Shown here piece by piece: positions 33,153 to 41,544 of a stretch of DNA of 44,403 nt; position 1 is the first letter of the stretch, and the number at the start of each line of letters is the position of its first letter. The stretch covers positions 1 through 44,403 of the forward strand of contig URBS01000004.1 of assembly GCA_900546085.1 (NCBI GenBank). The letters are read 5' to 3'. The translations under genes and the position numbers were made by a program. Origin of the DNA: an uncultured Collinsella sp. Lineage in GTDB: Bacteria > Actinomycetota > Coriobacteriia > Coriobacteriales > Coriobacteriaceae. The notes under the pieces were generated by a model. The model was not told where the DNA came from. It was given only the letters and a program-made list of their open reading frames with translations, and made no database searches.

Positions 33153-34505
33153 ATGTCTGACGACTTTTACACCATGGTCGATTCCGGAGACCCGGCACCC
33201 GACAACGAGCACATCACCGGCGTGCGCGAAGAGCGCGACGAAGGCGAGCAGACGACCACGCAGGCGCCAAAAGCCATGTACGCCGCGCGCATCGCCGTCT
33301 ATGACGACATGCTGTCGACGCCACGTGTGATCGTCATTGATCCGCAAGATGTCCGCACGTATTTGGAAGAGACGACCAACACCGTCTACCAGTGCATGAA
33401 AGAACAAGGTGGCCATATCTCGCTCATGGTCATCCGCGAGATTGTCGAAAACTTTATCCACGCACACTTTGCCGAGCCCATCATCTCGATTCTGGACGGC
33501 GGAGACACCATCCGATTTGCCGATCAGGGGCCCGGCATCGACGACAAGGAGCGCGCTTTCGACTTTGGCGTTACCAGCGCAAACAGCAAAATGAAGCGCT
33601 ACATCCGTGGAACCGGAGCAGGGTTTCCCATGGTGCAGGAGTATTTGGAAAACGCCGGCGGTGCCGTATCCATCGAGGACAACATGGGCAACGGCACCGT
33701 GGTTACGGTAAGCCTGAACCCTAAACGCGTGCAGGAAATCGAACGCGCCGGCGGACGCGGCGCTGCCGTGCGGCCCGAGACGGAGCAGCCCACATATCCC
33801 CTGCCGGGAGCTTTTGCGCAGCAGCCCATGGCAACGCAGCAGATGCAGCCCCCCGTGGGACAGATGCAGCAGCCCGGAATGCTTCCTACACAAGAGCCCC
33901 AGGCGGCATCGATGTCGATGCCGCCAAACGTGCCAGAGGCCATGCCGCTGGCGGATCAGGATGCAGCAGCAATGCAGCAGGCGACGGGGGCACCGGGTGG
34001 CCAGCAAATGGGATATCAGCCGTACCAACAGGGATATCCATATCAGCAGATGCCGCCACTGGGGTATGGCCAGCAGTTCCCACAGCAGTACCAGCAGGGA
34101 TATCAGCAGCCGTACCAGCAGATGCCGCAGCAGCAGTACAACCCCTGGGCCCAGCAGATGACTCCGCAGCCTTACCAACAGTGGCCTCAAAGTTTTCAAC
34201 AGCAAATGCCGCCGATGCAGAGTTCTCAACAACCAGCAGCTCAAATGATGTATCCTAATGCAGCAAATCAGTATGCGCAGCCACAGCCGGACGTGTTCGT
34301 AAGCGATCGCGGCAACGCCGCGCTGGGCTATCTGGCGCAAAATCAAGCGTGCGGTGCAACCGATCTGGCGAGGGCGTTTGGAAACTCGGCCCCCACTTGG
34401 TCACGCACGCTCAATGACTTGGCGCAGGCCGGCTTGGTCATCAAGCATGGCCAGAAATACCATCTGACCGAACTCGGCGCCGCTCGCGTGCGAGCCCAAA
34501 GCTAA
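33153..34505 (+). CDS. GHKL ATPase / Gln-rich / winged-helix protein at oriC
   Basis: 450 residues. Residues 1-55 are variable and charged. Residues about 55-190 form a GHKL (HATPase) domain: N-box IREIVENF with Asn100, G1 motif DQGPGID (Asp124, Gly126, Gly128), G2 motif RGTGAGF (153-157) and the closing GNGTVVTV strand. No HisKA domain precedes it, so it is closer to SpoIIAB/Hsp90-type ATPases than to a histidine kinase. Residues about 210-375 are a low-complexity Gln/Pro/Tyr/Met-rich region with repeated PYQQ/QQGY units. Residues about 383-450 look like a MarR-like winged helix (ALGYLAQNQACGATDLARAF, WSRTLNDLAQAGLV, YHLTELG). It ends 15 bases before dnaA, so the two are probably co-transcribed. 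Function unknown; origin control is inferred from position. Confidence 0.88.
   Translation: MSDDFYTMVDSGDPAPDNEHITGVREERDEGEQTTTQAPKAMYAARIAVYDDMLSTPRVIVIDPQDVRTYLEETTNTVYQCMKEQGGHISLMVIREIVENFIHAHFAEPIISILDGGDTIRFADQGPGIDDKERAFDFGVTSANSKMKRYIRGTGAGFPMVQEYLENAGGAVSIEDNMGNGTVVTVSLNPKRVQEIERAGGRGAAVRPETEQPTYPLPGAFAQQPMATQQMQPPVGQMQQPGMLPTQEPQAASMSMPPNVPEAMPLADQDAAAMQQATGAPGGQQMGYQPYQQGYPYQQMPPLGYGQQFPQQYQQGYQQPYQQMPQQQYNPWAQQMTPQPYQQWPQSFQQQMPPMQSSQQPAAQMMYPNAANQYAQPQPDVFVSDRGNAALGYLAQNQACGATDLARAFGNSAPTWSRTLNDLAQAGLVIKHGQKYHLTELGAARVRAQS
34193..34231. promoter_or_regulatory. Candidate DnaA boxes inside the ATPase gene
   Basis: TTTTCAACA at 34193-34201 and TTCTCAACA at 34223-34231, same orientation, 30 bases apart, inside Gln-rich coding. 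CAA/CAG codons favour such words, so they may be coincidence. Confidence 0.3.
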
Positions 34506-34520
34506 GGAACGGGAGAAACA

Positions 34521-36245
34521 GTGGACGAGGAAGCAAGCATCATCCTGGGAGATGCCATCGCCTTTTGTCAGCGCGGCGGCCAAGATGCGCGCCTCATCAA
34601 TATGCTGGGACAATCGCGCGCCGTGAGCCTGACCGAGGACACTCTGACGATTGAGGCCCCTTCACGCTTTGCCATCGCTCAGCTCAAGAAGCATCAGCCG
34701 ACCATCGAGGCGTACCTAGAAGAAATCGCCTTTGCACCGATTGCGCTCAATATCGTGGCACCGCAAGGCGCAACGGCCGAATCCTCTGCCGCGACGGCGG
34801 CCGCCGCGCCTCCCGCTGCTTCCCCGGCGGTGCCGGCCTCCGCAGGCGACGTGCCGACAATCGAGCACCAGCACAGCGATGTTTCCCGTGAAACCATGGC
34901 ACCGTTGCCGACCGCGGCGGCGACGCCAGCGAACGCACCCGTCACGCACATGCCCATCGCTCACGACGCAGCGGCGAGCGCGGATTCGGGCATTGCAATC
35001 AAGAACACACTCTCGGCCGATGATTTTCGTCGCATGATGAACCAGATGAAGGGCGGAGCGCCAACTAAATCCACGCAAGCTGCGACCCCCGCTTCACCCA
35101 TGCCAGCACCGACTGTGCCGGCCGAGCAGAATACGGATGGAGCCCCGCTCGCCGCGAACTCAAAATTTACCTTTGAGAACTTTGTCTACGGCCCCGAGAA
35201 CAGCCATGCCTATCGCTCGGCACTCAAGTTTGCCGCCCTCGCGGACGAGCGCGGCACATGCACATCACTGTTCATCTACGGCAAATCGGGCCTAGGCAAG
35301 ACGCACCTACTGCTTGCCATCAAAAACGAGCTCGCCGAGAAGTCGCCCGAGATCAAGGTCAAGTATGCCAACTCCCAGGCATATCTGGACGACCTGATGA
35401 CCGAGTTCGACCGCCAAAAGAAGAGCAACGCCCCCATCATGCAGGCGTACCACGGCGTGGACGTGCTCATCATCGATGACATCCAAAACATCATCGGCAA
35501 GCGCGCGAGCGTGGACTACTTTTTCCAGCTCATGGACGAGTTTATCCGCAATAACAAAAAAGTTGTCATCGCGGCAGACCGCGCCCCCAAGGACCTGAGC
35601 ATGGACGAGCGTCTGACCAGCCGCTTTAACGCCGGCATGCTCTGTTTGGTGGCGGAGCCCAGCTACGAGATGAAATACAAGATCTTGCAGCGCTACTACG
35701 AGAACACGATAGCCGCCGCGCCCGAGGCGGGCGACGACTCGCTGTTGGCGGCCTATGGCGGCGACGGCGGGCACCTGACCGACGAGCACTTTAAACACAT
35801 GGCAGAGGTGTCGGGCACCAACATCCGCGAACTCGAGAGCTTCTGCGAGCGCTGCGCCGGCGAGGCGGGCGACCGCGAGCGCGAGGGCGGGGAGCTCACC
35901 TTTGATGATATCGACGCCATCGCCAGCCAGTACTTCGACACATCGGCCAAAAAGATCAACGTGCAAACGGTTCAGTCCGTCATCGAAGAGCAGTACGGCG
36001 TGACGCACGAGGAGCTCATCGGCCCGCGTCGCAACGCCAATATCGCCAAAGCACGCCATATCGCTATCTACCTGGCCATCGAGATGTGCGAGATGACGAC
36101 CACGGCGGTGGGTGCCGAATTTGGCAACCGCAACCACTCGACCGTCAGCACGAGCTACAAAAAGGTCCAGAAGATGATCCAGGAAGACCGCACCGTCACC
36201 GAAGACCTCAAGTCGCTGCGCGATAAAATTACACTGCGCTCGTAG
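34521..36245 (+). CDS. dnaA: Replication initiator DnaA
   Basis: 574 residues; GTG start with GGGAG upstream. Domain I about 1-80; a very long Ala/Pro/Thr-rich domain II (about 85-210); domain III AAA+ with Walker A GKSGLGKT (254-261), Walker B VLIIDDIQNI, and sensor/arginine region DLSMDERLTSRF. Domain IV ends with an unusual signature: GNRNHSTVSTS (535-545), where E. coli and B. subtilis have GGRDHTTVxHA. The replaced positions include residues that touch box bases in the E. coli structure, so box specificity may be shifted. A parS-like word with two mismatches lies in the domain II coding (34880-34895). Initiates replication at the flanking origin. Confidence 0.97.
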   Translation: MDEEASIILGDAIAFCQRGGQDARLINMLGQSRAVSLTEDTLTIEAPSRFAIAQLKKHQPTIEAYLEEIAFAPIALNIVAPQGATAESSAATAAAAPPAASPAVPASAGDVPTIEHQHSDVSRETMAPLPTAAATPANAPVTHMPIAHDAAASADSGIAIKNTLSADDFRRMMNQMKGGAPTKSTQAATPASPMPAPTVPAEQNTDGAPLAANSKFTFENFVYGPENSHAYRSALKFAALADERGTCTSLFIYGKSGLGKTHLLLAIKNELAEKSPEIKVKYANSQAYLDDLMTEFDRQKKSNAPIMQAYHGVDVLIIDDIQNIIGKRASVDYFFQLMDEFIRNNKKVVIAADRAPKDLSMDERLTSRFNAGMLCLVAEPSYEMKYKILQRYYENTIAAAPEAGDDSLLAAYGGDGGHLTDEHFKHMAEVSGTNIRELESFCERCAGEAGDREREGGELTFDDIDAIASQYFDTSAKKINVQTVQSVIEEQYGVTHEELIGPRRNANIAKARHIAIYLAIEMCEMTTTAVGAEFGNRNHSTVSTSYKKVQKMIQEDRTVTEDLKSLRDKITLRS

Positions 36246-36483
36246 GGAAATAGAGACACCTGTTGAAAACTTGTCGAAACCACGGGCATAAGGTGTTTAA
36301 AACCCAACCCGCGGTGATGAAAAGTTTTGCGCAGGTTTTGAACGTGGAAAACCACCCCCGTTGCACACAGGTTGCTGTCGATTCTCTTTTTGGGTCTGAC
36401 CTGCGTCTTTGGGAGTAATCAACAGTTTCGTCAGTGCTATTACTATTATTAAGATATTTATATCTATAGAAAGGTATTAAAAG
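36246..36483. other. Candidate oriC, right part (dnaA-dnaN)
   Basis: A 238-bp gap with TGTTGAAAA (inverted TTTTCAACA) at 36261-36269, the shared 17-mer at 36263-36279, CGTGGAAAA (inverted TTTTCCACG) at 36343-36351, TAATCAACA at 36416-36424, and then an almost pure A/T stretch from 36437 to 36480. The latter is the best candidate for the unwinding region. Confidence 0.75.
36416..36451 (+). promoter_or_regulatory. DnaA-box/DnaA-trio-like unwinding element
   Basis: TAATCAACA (36416-36424), a 12-base spacer, then CTA-TTA-CTA-TTA-TTA at 36437-36451. Read on the other strand 3' to 5' this gives GAT/AAT triplets, the pattern described for DnaA-trios in the basal unwinding system of B. subtilis. It is followed by an AT-rich stretch. 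Confidence 0.6.
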
Positions 36484-37587
36484 ATGAAGTTCACCGTCAG
36501 CCAGAGCTCGCTTACACAAGCCATCGGCGTCGTTATGAAGGGTGTCGCTTCGGCATCCACCCTTCCCATCCTGTCGGGCGTGCTCGTCAAGGCGCAAGAC
36601 GGCATCTTGGAATTCCAGACCTCTAACTACACCATCTCGATCCGTCATCGCATCGCGGCGCATGTCGAAGAAGAGGGCGAGATGGTTATCCCCTGTAAGA
36701 TGCTCTCCAATATCACCAAGACCCTCCCCGATGCCCCGGTCACCTTTGAGCTGTCCGAGCGCCAGGTACTGATTGGTTGCGAGAAGAGCTCGTTCCGCCT
36801 GAACACGCTCGATGCCAATGACTTCCCCGAGTTTCCGGCCTATGCCATCGAGAGTGCCGTGGAGCTGCCGACCGATATCTTGTCCGAAATGGTCGGCCGC
36901 GTGTGGCGCGTCACCTCGACCGACAAGGCCCGCCCCATCCTGGGCGGCGTGCACATGAAGGTCGAGAACAACACCGTGCGTCTGGTGGCGACCGATTCCT
37001 TCCGCTTGGCCGTGTGCGATACGCAGGTCGAGACCTCGACCCTCGAGGGCTCCTTTGAGCTCAACGTTCCGGCCGACGCCTTTAACGACGCACTGAACAT
37101 CATGGCCAGCCAGGCGACCATCATGATCGGGGCTACTGACACCCAGGTTGTCTTCGAGGCCGGCAACACCACCTACGTGTCGCGCCGCATCGAGGGCGTG
37201 TACCCCAACTACAAGCAGCTCATCCCCGATTCGTGCGTGACGAGCGTCAAGATCGACGTCGCCGCCTTTAACGCCGCCCTCAAGCGCGTGGCCGTTATCG
37301 CGAGCGCCAATCCCGCCGTCAAGTTCGAGATCGATGTCGAGAACGGGCAGATGGGCCTGTCCTCCATTTCCAATGACCAGGACCTTGCGCAGGAGACGAT
37401 CGATGTCGAGGCTGAGGGCGAGTCGGGTACCATCGCCTTCAACTACCATTACATCTTCGGCTGCCTCAATGCCCTGTCCAAGGAGAAGGAGATCACGCTG
37501 GAGCTCAAGAGCTACTCGCAGGCGGGCATCTTTAAGTCCTACGACAAGATCAACTACCTGTACCTGGTCATGCCGGTCCGCATCTAG
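36484..37587 (+). CDS. dnaN: DNA polymerase III beta sliding clamp
   Basis: 367 residues in three equal clamp domains. It begins MKFTVSQSSLTQAIGVVMKG and ends in the usual NYLYLVMPVRI. AAAGG precedes the ATG. The ring clamp tethers polymerase and other partners to DNA. It follows the oriC right part and is followed by recF after nine bases. Confidence 0.98.
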   Translation: MKFTVSQSSLTQAIGVVMKGVASASTLPILSGVLVKAQDGILEFQTSNYTISIRHRIAAHVEEEGEMVIPCKMLSNITKTLPDAPVTFELSERQVLIGCEKSSFRLNTLDANDFPEFPAYAIESAVELPTDILSEMVGRVWRVTSTDKARPILGGVHMKVENNTVRLVATDSFRLAVCDTQVETSTLEGSFELNVPADAFNDALNIMASQATIMIGATDTQVVFEAGNTTYVSRRIEGVYPNYKQLIPDSCVTSVKIDVAAFNAALKRVAVIASANPAVKFEIDVENGQMGLSSISNDQDLAQETIDVEAEGESGTIAFNYHYIFGCLNALSKEKEITLELKSYSQAGIFKSYDKINYLYLVMPVRI

Positions 37588-37596
37588 CGCTGCGCC

Positions 37597-38703
37597 ATGA
37601 CCATGTTCGCCCGCGATCTTTCCGTCGCGCACTACCGCAGCTTCGATAGCTATCGCCTTGCCCTGGACGAGGGCGTGACGATACTTGCGGGACCCAACGC
37701 GGCGGGAAAGACCAATCTCATAGAGGCGCTGCAGCTGCTGACGAGCGGCGCCTCGTTTAGGCATCCGACCGCAGCCGAGCTCGTCCATGACGGCGTGGGC
37801 TCGTGCAAGGTCGAGCTGAGGATCGAGGGCGACGGCCGCGTGCTTGATATGGGATTGAGCGCGGAGGACGGTAAGCGCTCGTTTAGCCGCAACGGCAAGA
37901 GATGCTCTGCCGCCGGTGTGCGCGGGGTTCTGCCGAGCGTGCTGTTTTGCCCCGACCATCTGGACATGGTTAAGCGAGGCGCCAGTGTGCGCCGAGCCGC
38001 CCTCGATGACTTTGGCATGCAGCTGAGCGCACGCTATGCCGATCTTGCGAGCACCTATGGGCGCTGCGTGACCCAGCGTAACGCCTTGCTCAAGGAGACC
38101 TGGTGCTGCCGCGAGATGCTCGGCGCGTGGAACGATTCGATTGCCCGCGCGGGCTCGGCCCTGCTCGTGCACCGGTTGGCCCTGCTCGACCGGCTGGCGG
38201 GCCATGTGCACACTGCCTACGGGCAAGTGGCGTCAGGTGAGACCGCCAACGTGACCTATGCGTCCACGCTGGGGGATTTGCCCCAGGTCGAGGATCGCGA
38301 AGAGCTGAAGGGCTGGGCGTACGAGCGCATGCTGGCCGCCCTTGACGAGCATGCCGACGAGGAAATTCGCCGCGGCGTGACGTTGGTGGGACCGCATCGC
38401 GACGAGATCGAGTTCACCGTGGCTGGTCGCTCCGCCCGTTCATTTGCCAGCCAAGGACAGCAGCGCACGCTGGTGCTGTCCTGGAAGGTGGCCGAGGTTG
38501 CCGTGGCTCGCGATGTCCTGGGCACCGCCCCACTGCTGCTTCTGGACGACGTGATGAGCGAGCTCGACGGCGAGCGTCGCGGCGCTTTCCTGCGGCTGAT
38601 CGGCGATGATATCCAGACGGTCATAACTACGACCAACCTGGGGTACTTTACCGATGACCTGCTTGATCGAGCCAAGGTGGTGAGCATGGGTGAGACGTGC
38701 TAA
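37597..38703 (+). CDS. recF: Recombination mediator RecF
   Basis: 368 residues, an SMC-like ATPase. Walker A is GPNAAGKTNLIEAL, the signature SFASQGQQRTLVLSWK, Walker B PLLLLDDVMSELD. It loads RecA at gaps with RecO/RecR. No good Shine-Dalgarno; coupling to dnaN is likely. An ATG two codons further in (37603) is an alternative. Confidence 0.96.
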   Translation: MTMFARDLSVAHYRSFDSYRLALDEGVTILAGPNAAGKTNLIEALQLLTSGASFRHPTAAELVHDGVGSCKVELRIEGDGRVLDMGLSAEDGKRSFSRNGKRCSAAGVRGVLPSVLFCPDHLDMVKRGASVRRAALDDFGMQLSARYADLASTYGRCVTQRNALLKETWCCREMLGAWNDSIARAGSALLVHRLALLDRLAGHVHTAYGQVASGETANVTYASTLGDLPQVEDREELKGWAYERMLAALDEHADEEIRRGVTLVGPHRDEIEFTVAGRSARSFASQGQQRTLVLSWKVAEVAVARDVLGTAPLLLLDDVMSELDGERRGAFLRLIGDDIQTVITTTNLGYFTDDLLDRAKVVSMGETC

Positions 38704-39253
38704 TTACGAGCGCGAGAGCGAAACGGTCGCCTTCAGCGGGTTTTTGAACGCAGAGCGCCAGCGCATCCTGGCGGCTGCGACCCCTGAGCGCCGTGCGCAG
38801 ATGGAGGCCGCCGAGGAGTCGCGCACGGTCTATCGCGCATGGAACGCGGTGTGCTCGGGCACGCGCGAGGGGCGGCATGTGACGGGACTGCGCTACCTGC
38901 CCGAGTCCAATGAGCTGCTGGTGTATCTCGACTCGCCCTCGTGGACGCAGGAAATGACGTTGTTGCGCGAGATCATCCGCGCGCGCATGGAGCGCGCCGG
39001 TGCGCATGTGGACGGCCTGGTGTTCAAAACCACCGCGCCCGGTCACACGCCGCCCGCCGCCAAGGAGCGCCTGCGCCCGGCGACGACCGAGCGATCGCCG
39101 GCCCCGCACGCCGACCTAAGTGAGGCCGAGCGTACCGAGATCGAGCGCCAAGTGGCGCCCATCGAAGACCAAAAACTGCGCGAGGCCCTCGAGAACGCCA
39201 TGAGAGCCAGTGCCGAGTGGGCCAAGGGCGTGCAAAGCAAAAAAGAGCCTTAA
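38690..39253 (+). CDS. DciA-like (DUF721) protein
   Basis: 187 residues; GTG start overlapping recF by 14 bases. The core (about 40-115) has TVYRAWNAVCSGTREGRHVT, LRYLPESNELLVYLDSPSWT and LLREIIRARMERAGAHVDGL, matching the DUF721 fold of DciA, the ancestral loader or interactor of replicative helicase DnaB. The rest is a Pro/Ala-rich linker and an acidic helical tail. In actinobacteria this gene commonly sits between recF and gyrB. Confidence 0.88.
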   Translation: MRRANYERESETVAFSGFLNAERQRILAAATPERRAQMEAAEESRTVYRAWNAVCSGTREGRHVTGLRYLPESNELLVYLDSPSWTQEMTLLREIIRARMERAGAHVDGLVFKTTAPGHTPPAAKERLRPATTERSPAPHADLSEAERTEIERQVAPIEDQKLREALENAMRASAEWAKGVQSKKEP

Positions 39254-39280
39254 ATCGCATCTGGTGGCCTTGTAGAGCCA

Positions 39281-39309
39281 AATACCCTCGTTCCCGAGGG
39301 TATTTTTTT
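39281..39309 (+). terminator. Terminator after the dnaN-recF-dciA unit
   Basis: The stem AATACCCTCG/CGAGGGTATT with a 4-base loop is followed by seven T. Confidence 0.9.
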
Positions 39310-39358
39310 ACGATAAACTAGTAAGGCTATACACATTTTCTTGACTGAAGGAGGACGT

Positions 39359-41389
39359 GTGGCAAACGAAAACGATTACGATGGCGGCGAGATTAAGATT
39401 CTCGAAGGTCTCGAGGCCGTTCGTAAGCGCCCGGGCATGTATATCGGCTCGACGAGCGCCAGCGGTCTGCATCACCTGGTGTGGGAGATCGTTGACAACT
39501 CCGTCGACGAGGCCATGGCCGGTTTCTGCACCGAGATCCAGGTGACGGTCCACGCCGACAACTCCATCACGGTCGTCGACAACGGGCGCGGCATCCCCGT
39601 CGACGAGCACCCTGTTAAAAAGATCCCGACGCTCGAGGTCGTTATGACGATCTTGCACGCCGGCGGTAAGTTCGATAACTCGGCCTATAAGGTCTCGGGC
39701 GGCCTGCACGGCGTAGGCATCTCCGTCGTCAACGCGCTGTCCAAACGCGTGGTCGTTCAGGTTCGTCGCGATGGCAACACCTACGAGATGGAGTTCTCGC
39801 GCGGCAAGACCGTCAAGAAGATGGAGGTCGTGGGCACCTCGGATTCGACGGGCACCACCGTCACCTTCTGGCCCGACGACGAGATCTTCGAGACCTGCAT
39901 CTACGATTTCGATACGCTGCACAACCGTCTGCAGGAGACGGCGTTCCTCAATAAGAACCTCAAGATCGTGCTGACCGACGAGCGCGAGGCGACTCCCCAC
40001 GTGGAGGAGTTTTGCTACGAGGGCGGCATCATCGACTTCGTCAAGTTCCTCAACGAGGGCAAGGACGTCCCCGAGGCCTTTAAGGAGCCCATCTACATCG
40101 AGGGCAAATCGGACCCGGACGCGCCTGTGGCCAAGATGGGCGAGGTCGAGGTTTCCCTGCAGTGGAATAGCGGCTACGGCGAGAACGTCATGTCGTTTGC
40201 CAACGACATCTACACTCCCGAGGGCGGCATGCACCTTGAGGGCTTCCGCACCGCGCTCACCCGCGTGATCAACGACTACGCGCGCAAACAGAACCTGCTC
40301 AAGGAAAAAGACGCCAACCTGACCGGCGACGATGTGCGCGAGGGCCTTTCGGCCGTTATCTCGGTCAAGCTGCCCGATCCGCAGTTTGAGGGGCAGACCA
40401 AGGCCAAGCTCGGTAGCTCCTATATGCGCGCGCTGACGCTCAAGATCGTGACCGACGGCCTCGCCGATTACTTGGAGGAGCATCCCAAGCCCGCCCGCGA
40501 GATCGTCAAGAAAGCGCAACAGGCCTGCAAGGCGCGCAACGCCGCCCGCAAGGCGCGCGAGGCGACCCGCCGCAAGAGCCTGCTCGAGACGGCGTCCCTG
40601 CCCGGTAAGCTCGCTGACTGCTCGGTGCGCGATGCCGAGCTGACTGAGCTCTTCATCGTAGAGGGTGACTCGGCAGGCGGTTCGGCCAAGGACGGCCGTC
40701 GCCGAGACATCCAGGCGATTCTGCCCCTGCGCGGCAAGATTCTGAACGTCGAACGCGTTGGTGACCATCGCGCGTTCTCGAGCGACACCATCCAGTCGCT
40801 GATTACCGCGATCGGCTGCGGTGTCACGACGAGTGCCGGCGACGGCGGCGACTTCGATATCACCAAGGCGCGCTACCACAAGATCATCATCATGACCGAT
40901 GCAGACGTCGACGGTGCGCATATCCGCATCCTGCTGCTGACGTTCTTCTACAAGTACATGCGTCCGCTGATCGATGCCGGCTACGTCTATGTTGCCTGCC
41001 CGCCCATCTTTGGCATTAAGGTGCGCAACAAGATCCACTACGTGTATCCCAACGGCCGCCAGCCCGAAGACGAGATCCTGCGCGACACCATCCAGAGCCT
41101 GGGCCTGAACCCCGACGACAACGACGAGGACGGCAAGGCCAAGGACGGCAAGATCACCAAGAAGCGCAAGGGCTATACCGTCCAGCGCTACAAGGGTCTG
41201 GGCGAGATGGACCCCAAGCAGCTTGCCTCGACGACGATGGATCCCAAGACCCGCATCCTGCAGCGCGTGTCGATCGAGGATGCCGTGGTGGCGGACCGCG
41301 CCGTGCGCGAGCTGATGGGTTCCGAGGTCGGCTATCGCCGCGAGTACATCGAGAAACACGCACATGATGCACGCTTCTTAGACGCCTAA
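39359..41389 (+). CDS. gyrB: DNA gyrase subunit B
   Basis: 676 residues from a GTG preceded by GAAGGAGG. GHKL ATPase N-terminus (EIVDNSVDEAMAG, VSGGLHGVGISVVNALS), transducer, and TOPRIM with EGDSAGGSAKDGRRRDIQAI and DADVDGAHI. The C-terminal KGLGEMDPKQLASTTMDP is typical. Supplies ATP-driven strand passage with GyrA. Confidence 0.98.
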   Translation: MANENDYDGGEIKILEGLEAVRKRPGMYIGSTSASGLHHLVWEIVDNSVDEAMAGFCTEIQVTVHADNSITVVDNGRGIPVDEHPVKKIPTLEVVMTILHAGGKFDNSAYKVSGGLHGVGISVVNALSKRVVVQVRRDGNTYEMEFSRGKTVKKMEVVGTSDSTGTTVTFWPDDEIFETCIYDFDTLHNRLQETAFLNKNLKIVLTDEREATPHVEEFCYEGGIIDFVKFLNEGKDVPEAFKEPIYIEGKSDPDAPVAKMGEVEVSLQWNSGYGENVMSFANDIYTPEGGMHLEGFRTALTRVINDYARKQNLLKEKDANLTGDDVREGLSAVISVKLPDPQFEGQTKAKLGSSYMRALTLKIVTDGLADYLEEHPKPAREIVKKAQQACKARNAARKAREATRRKSLLETASLPGKLADCSVRDAELTELFIVEGDSAGGSAKDGRRRDIQAILPLRGKILNVERVGDHRAFSSDTIQSLITAIGCGVTTSAGDGGDFDITKARYHKIIIMTDADVDGAHIRILLLTFFYKYMRPLIDAGYVYVACPPIFGIKVRNKIHYVYPNGRQPEDEILRDTIQSLGLNPDDNDEDGKAKDGKITKKRKGYTVQRYKGLGEMDPKQLASTTMDPKTRILQRVSIEDAVVADRAVRELMGSEVGYRREYIEKHAHDARFLDA

Positions 41390-41544
41390 CCTGTTCGGCT
41401 TTCCCAGCCACCGCACCTTCGCCCTCAATCGTCGGTCGCGTACCCAAGTACGCTTCCCTCCTCTTTCGAGCGAATCTGCGGCACCTGGAAAAGCCGTCTC
41501 CGTGGCAGGGAACTAATGGACCACGCAAACCATGAGGAGGTAAC
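41390..41544. repeat. gyrB-gyrA spacer with inverted-repeat element
   Basis: A 155-base spacer, long for an adjacent gyrB-gyrA pair. Its outer arms GGCTTTCCCAG..CACCG (about 41397) and CGGCACCTGGAAAAGCC (about 41479-41495) are an imperfect inverted repeat about 100 bases across, and inside is the small palindrome GCGTACCCAAGTACGC (about 41447-41462). It looks like a dispersed intergenic repeat or structured RNA rather than a promoter; only one copy is present in this window. Confidence 0.45.

Noticed and set aside
33060..36360. Classical TTATCCACA DnaA boxes
   Set aside because: I found no exact TTATCCACA in the two origin gaps; the nearest words are TTTTCCACG and TTTTCAACA, which led to the variant-box reading instead.
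39308..41365. A 685-residue open frame antisense to gyrB, and similar long frames antisense to gyrA, dnaN and dnaA
   Set aside because: Typical of high-GC third positions in strongly coding genes; no start signals and no family resemblance.
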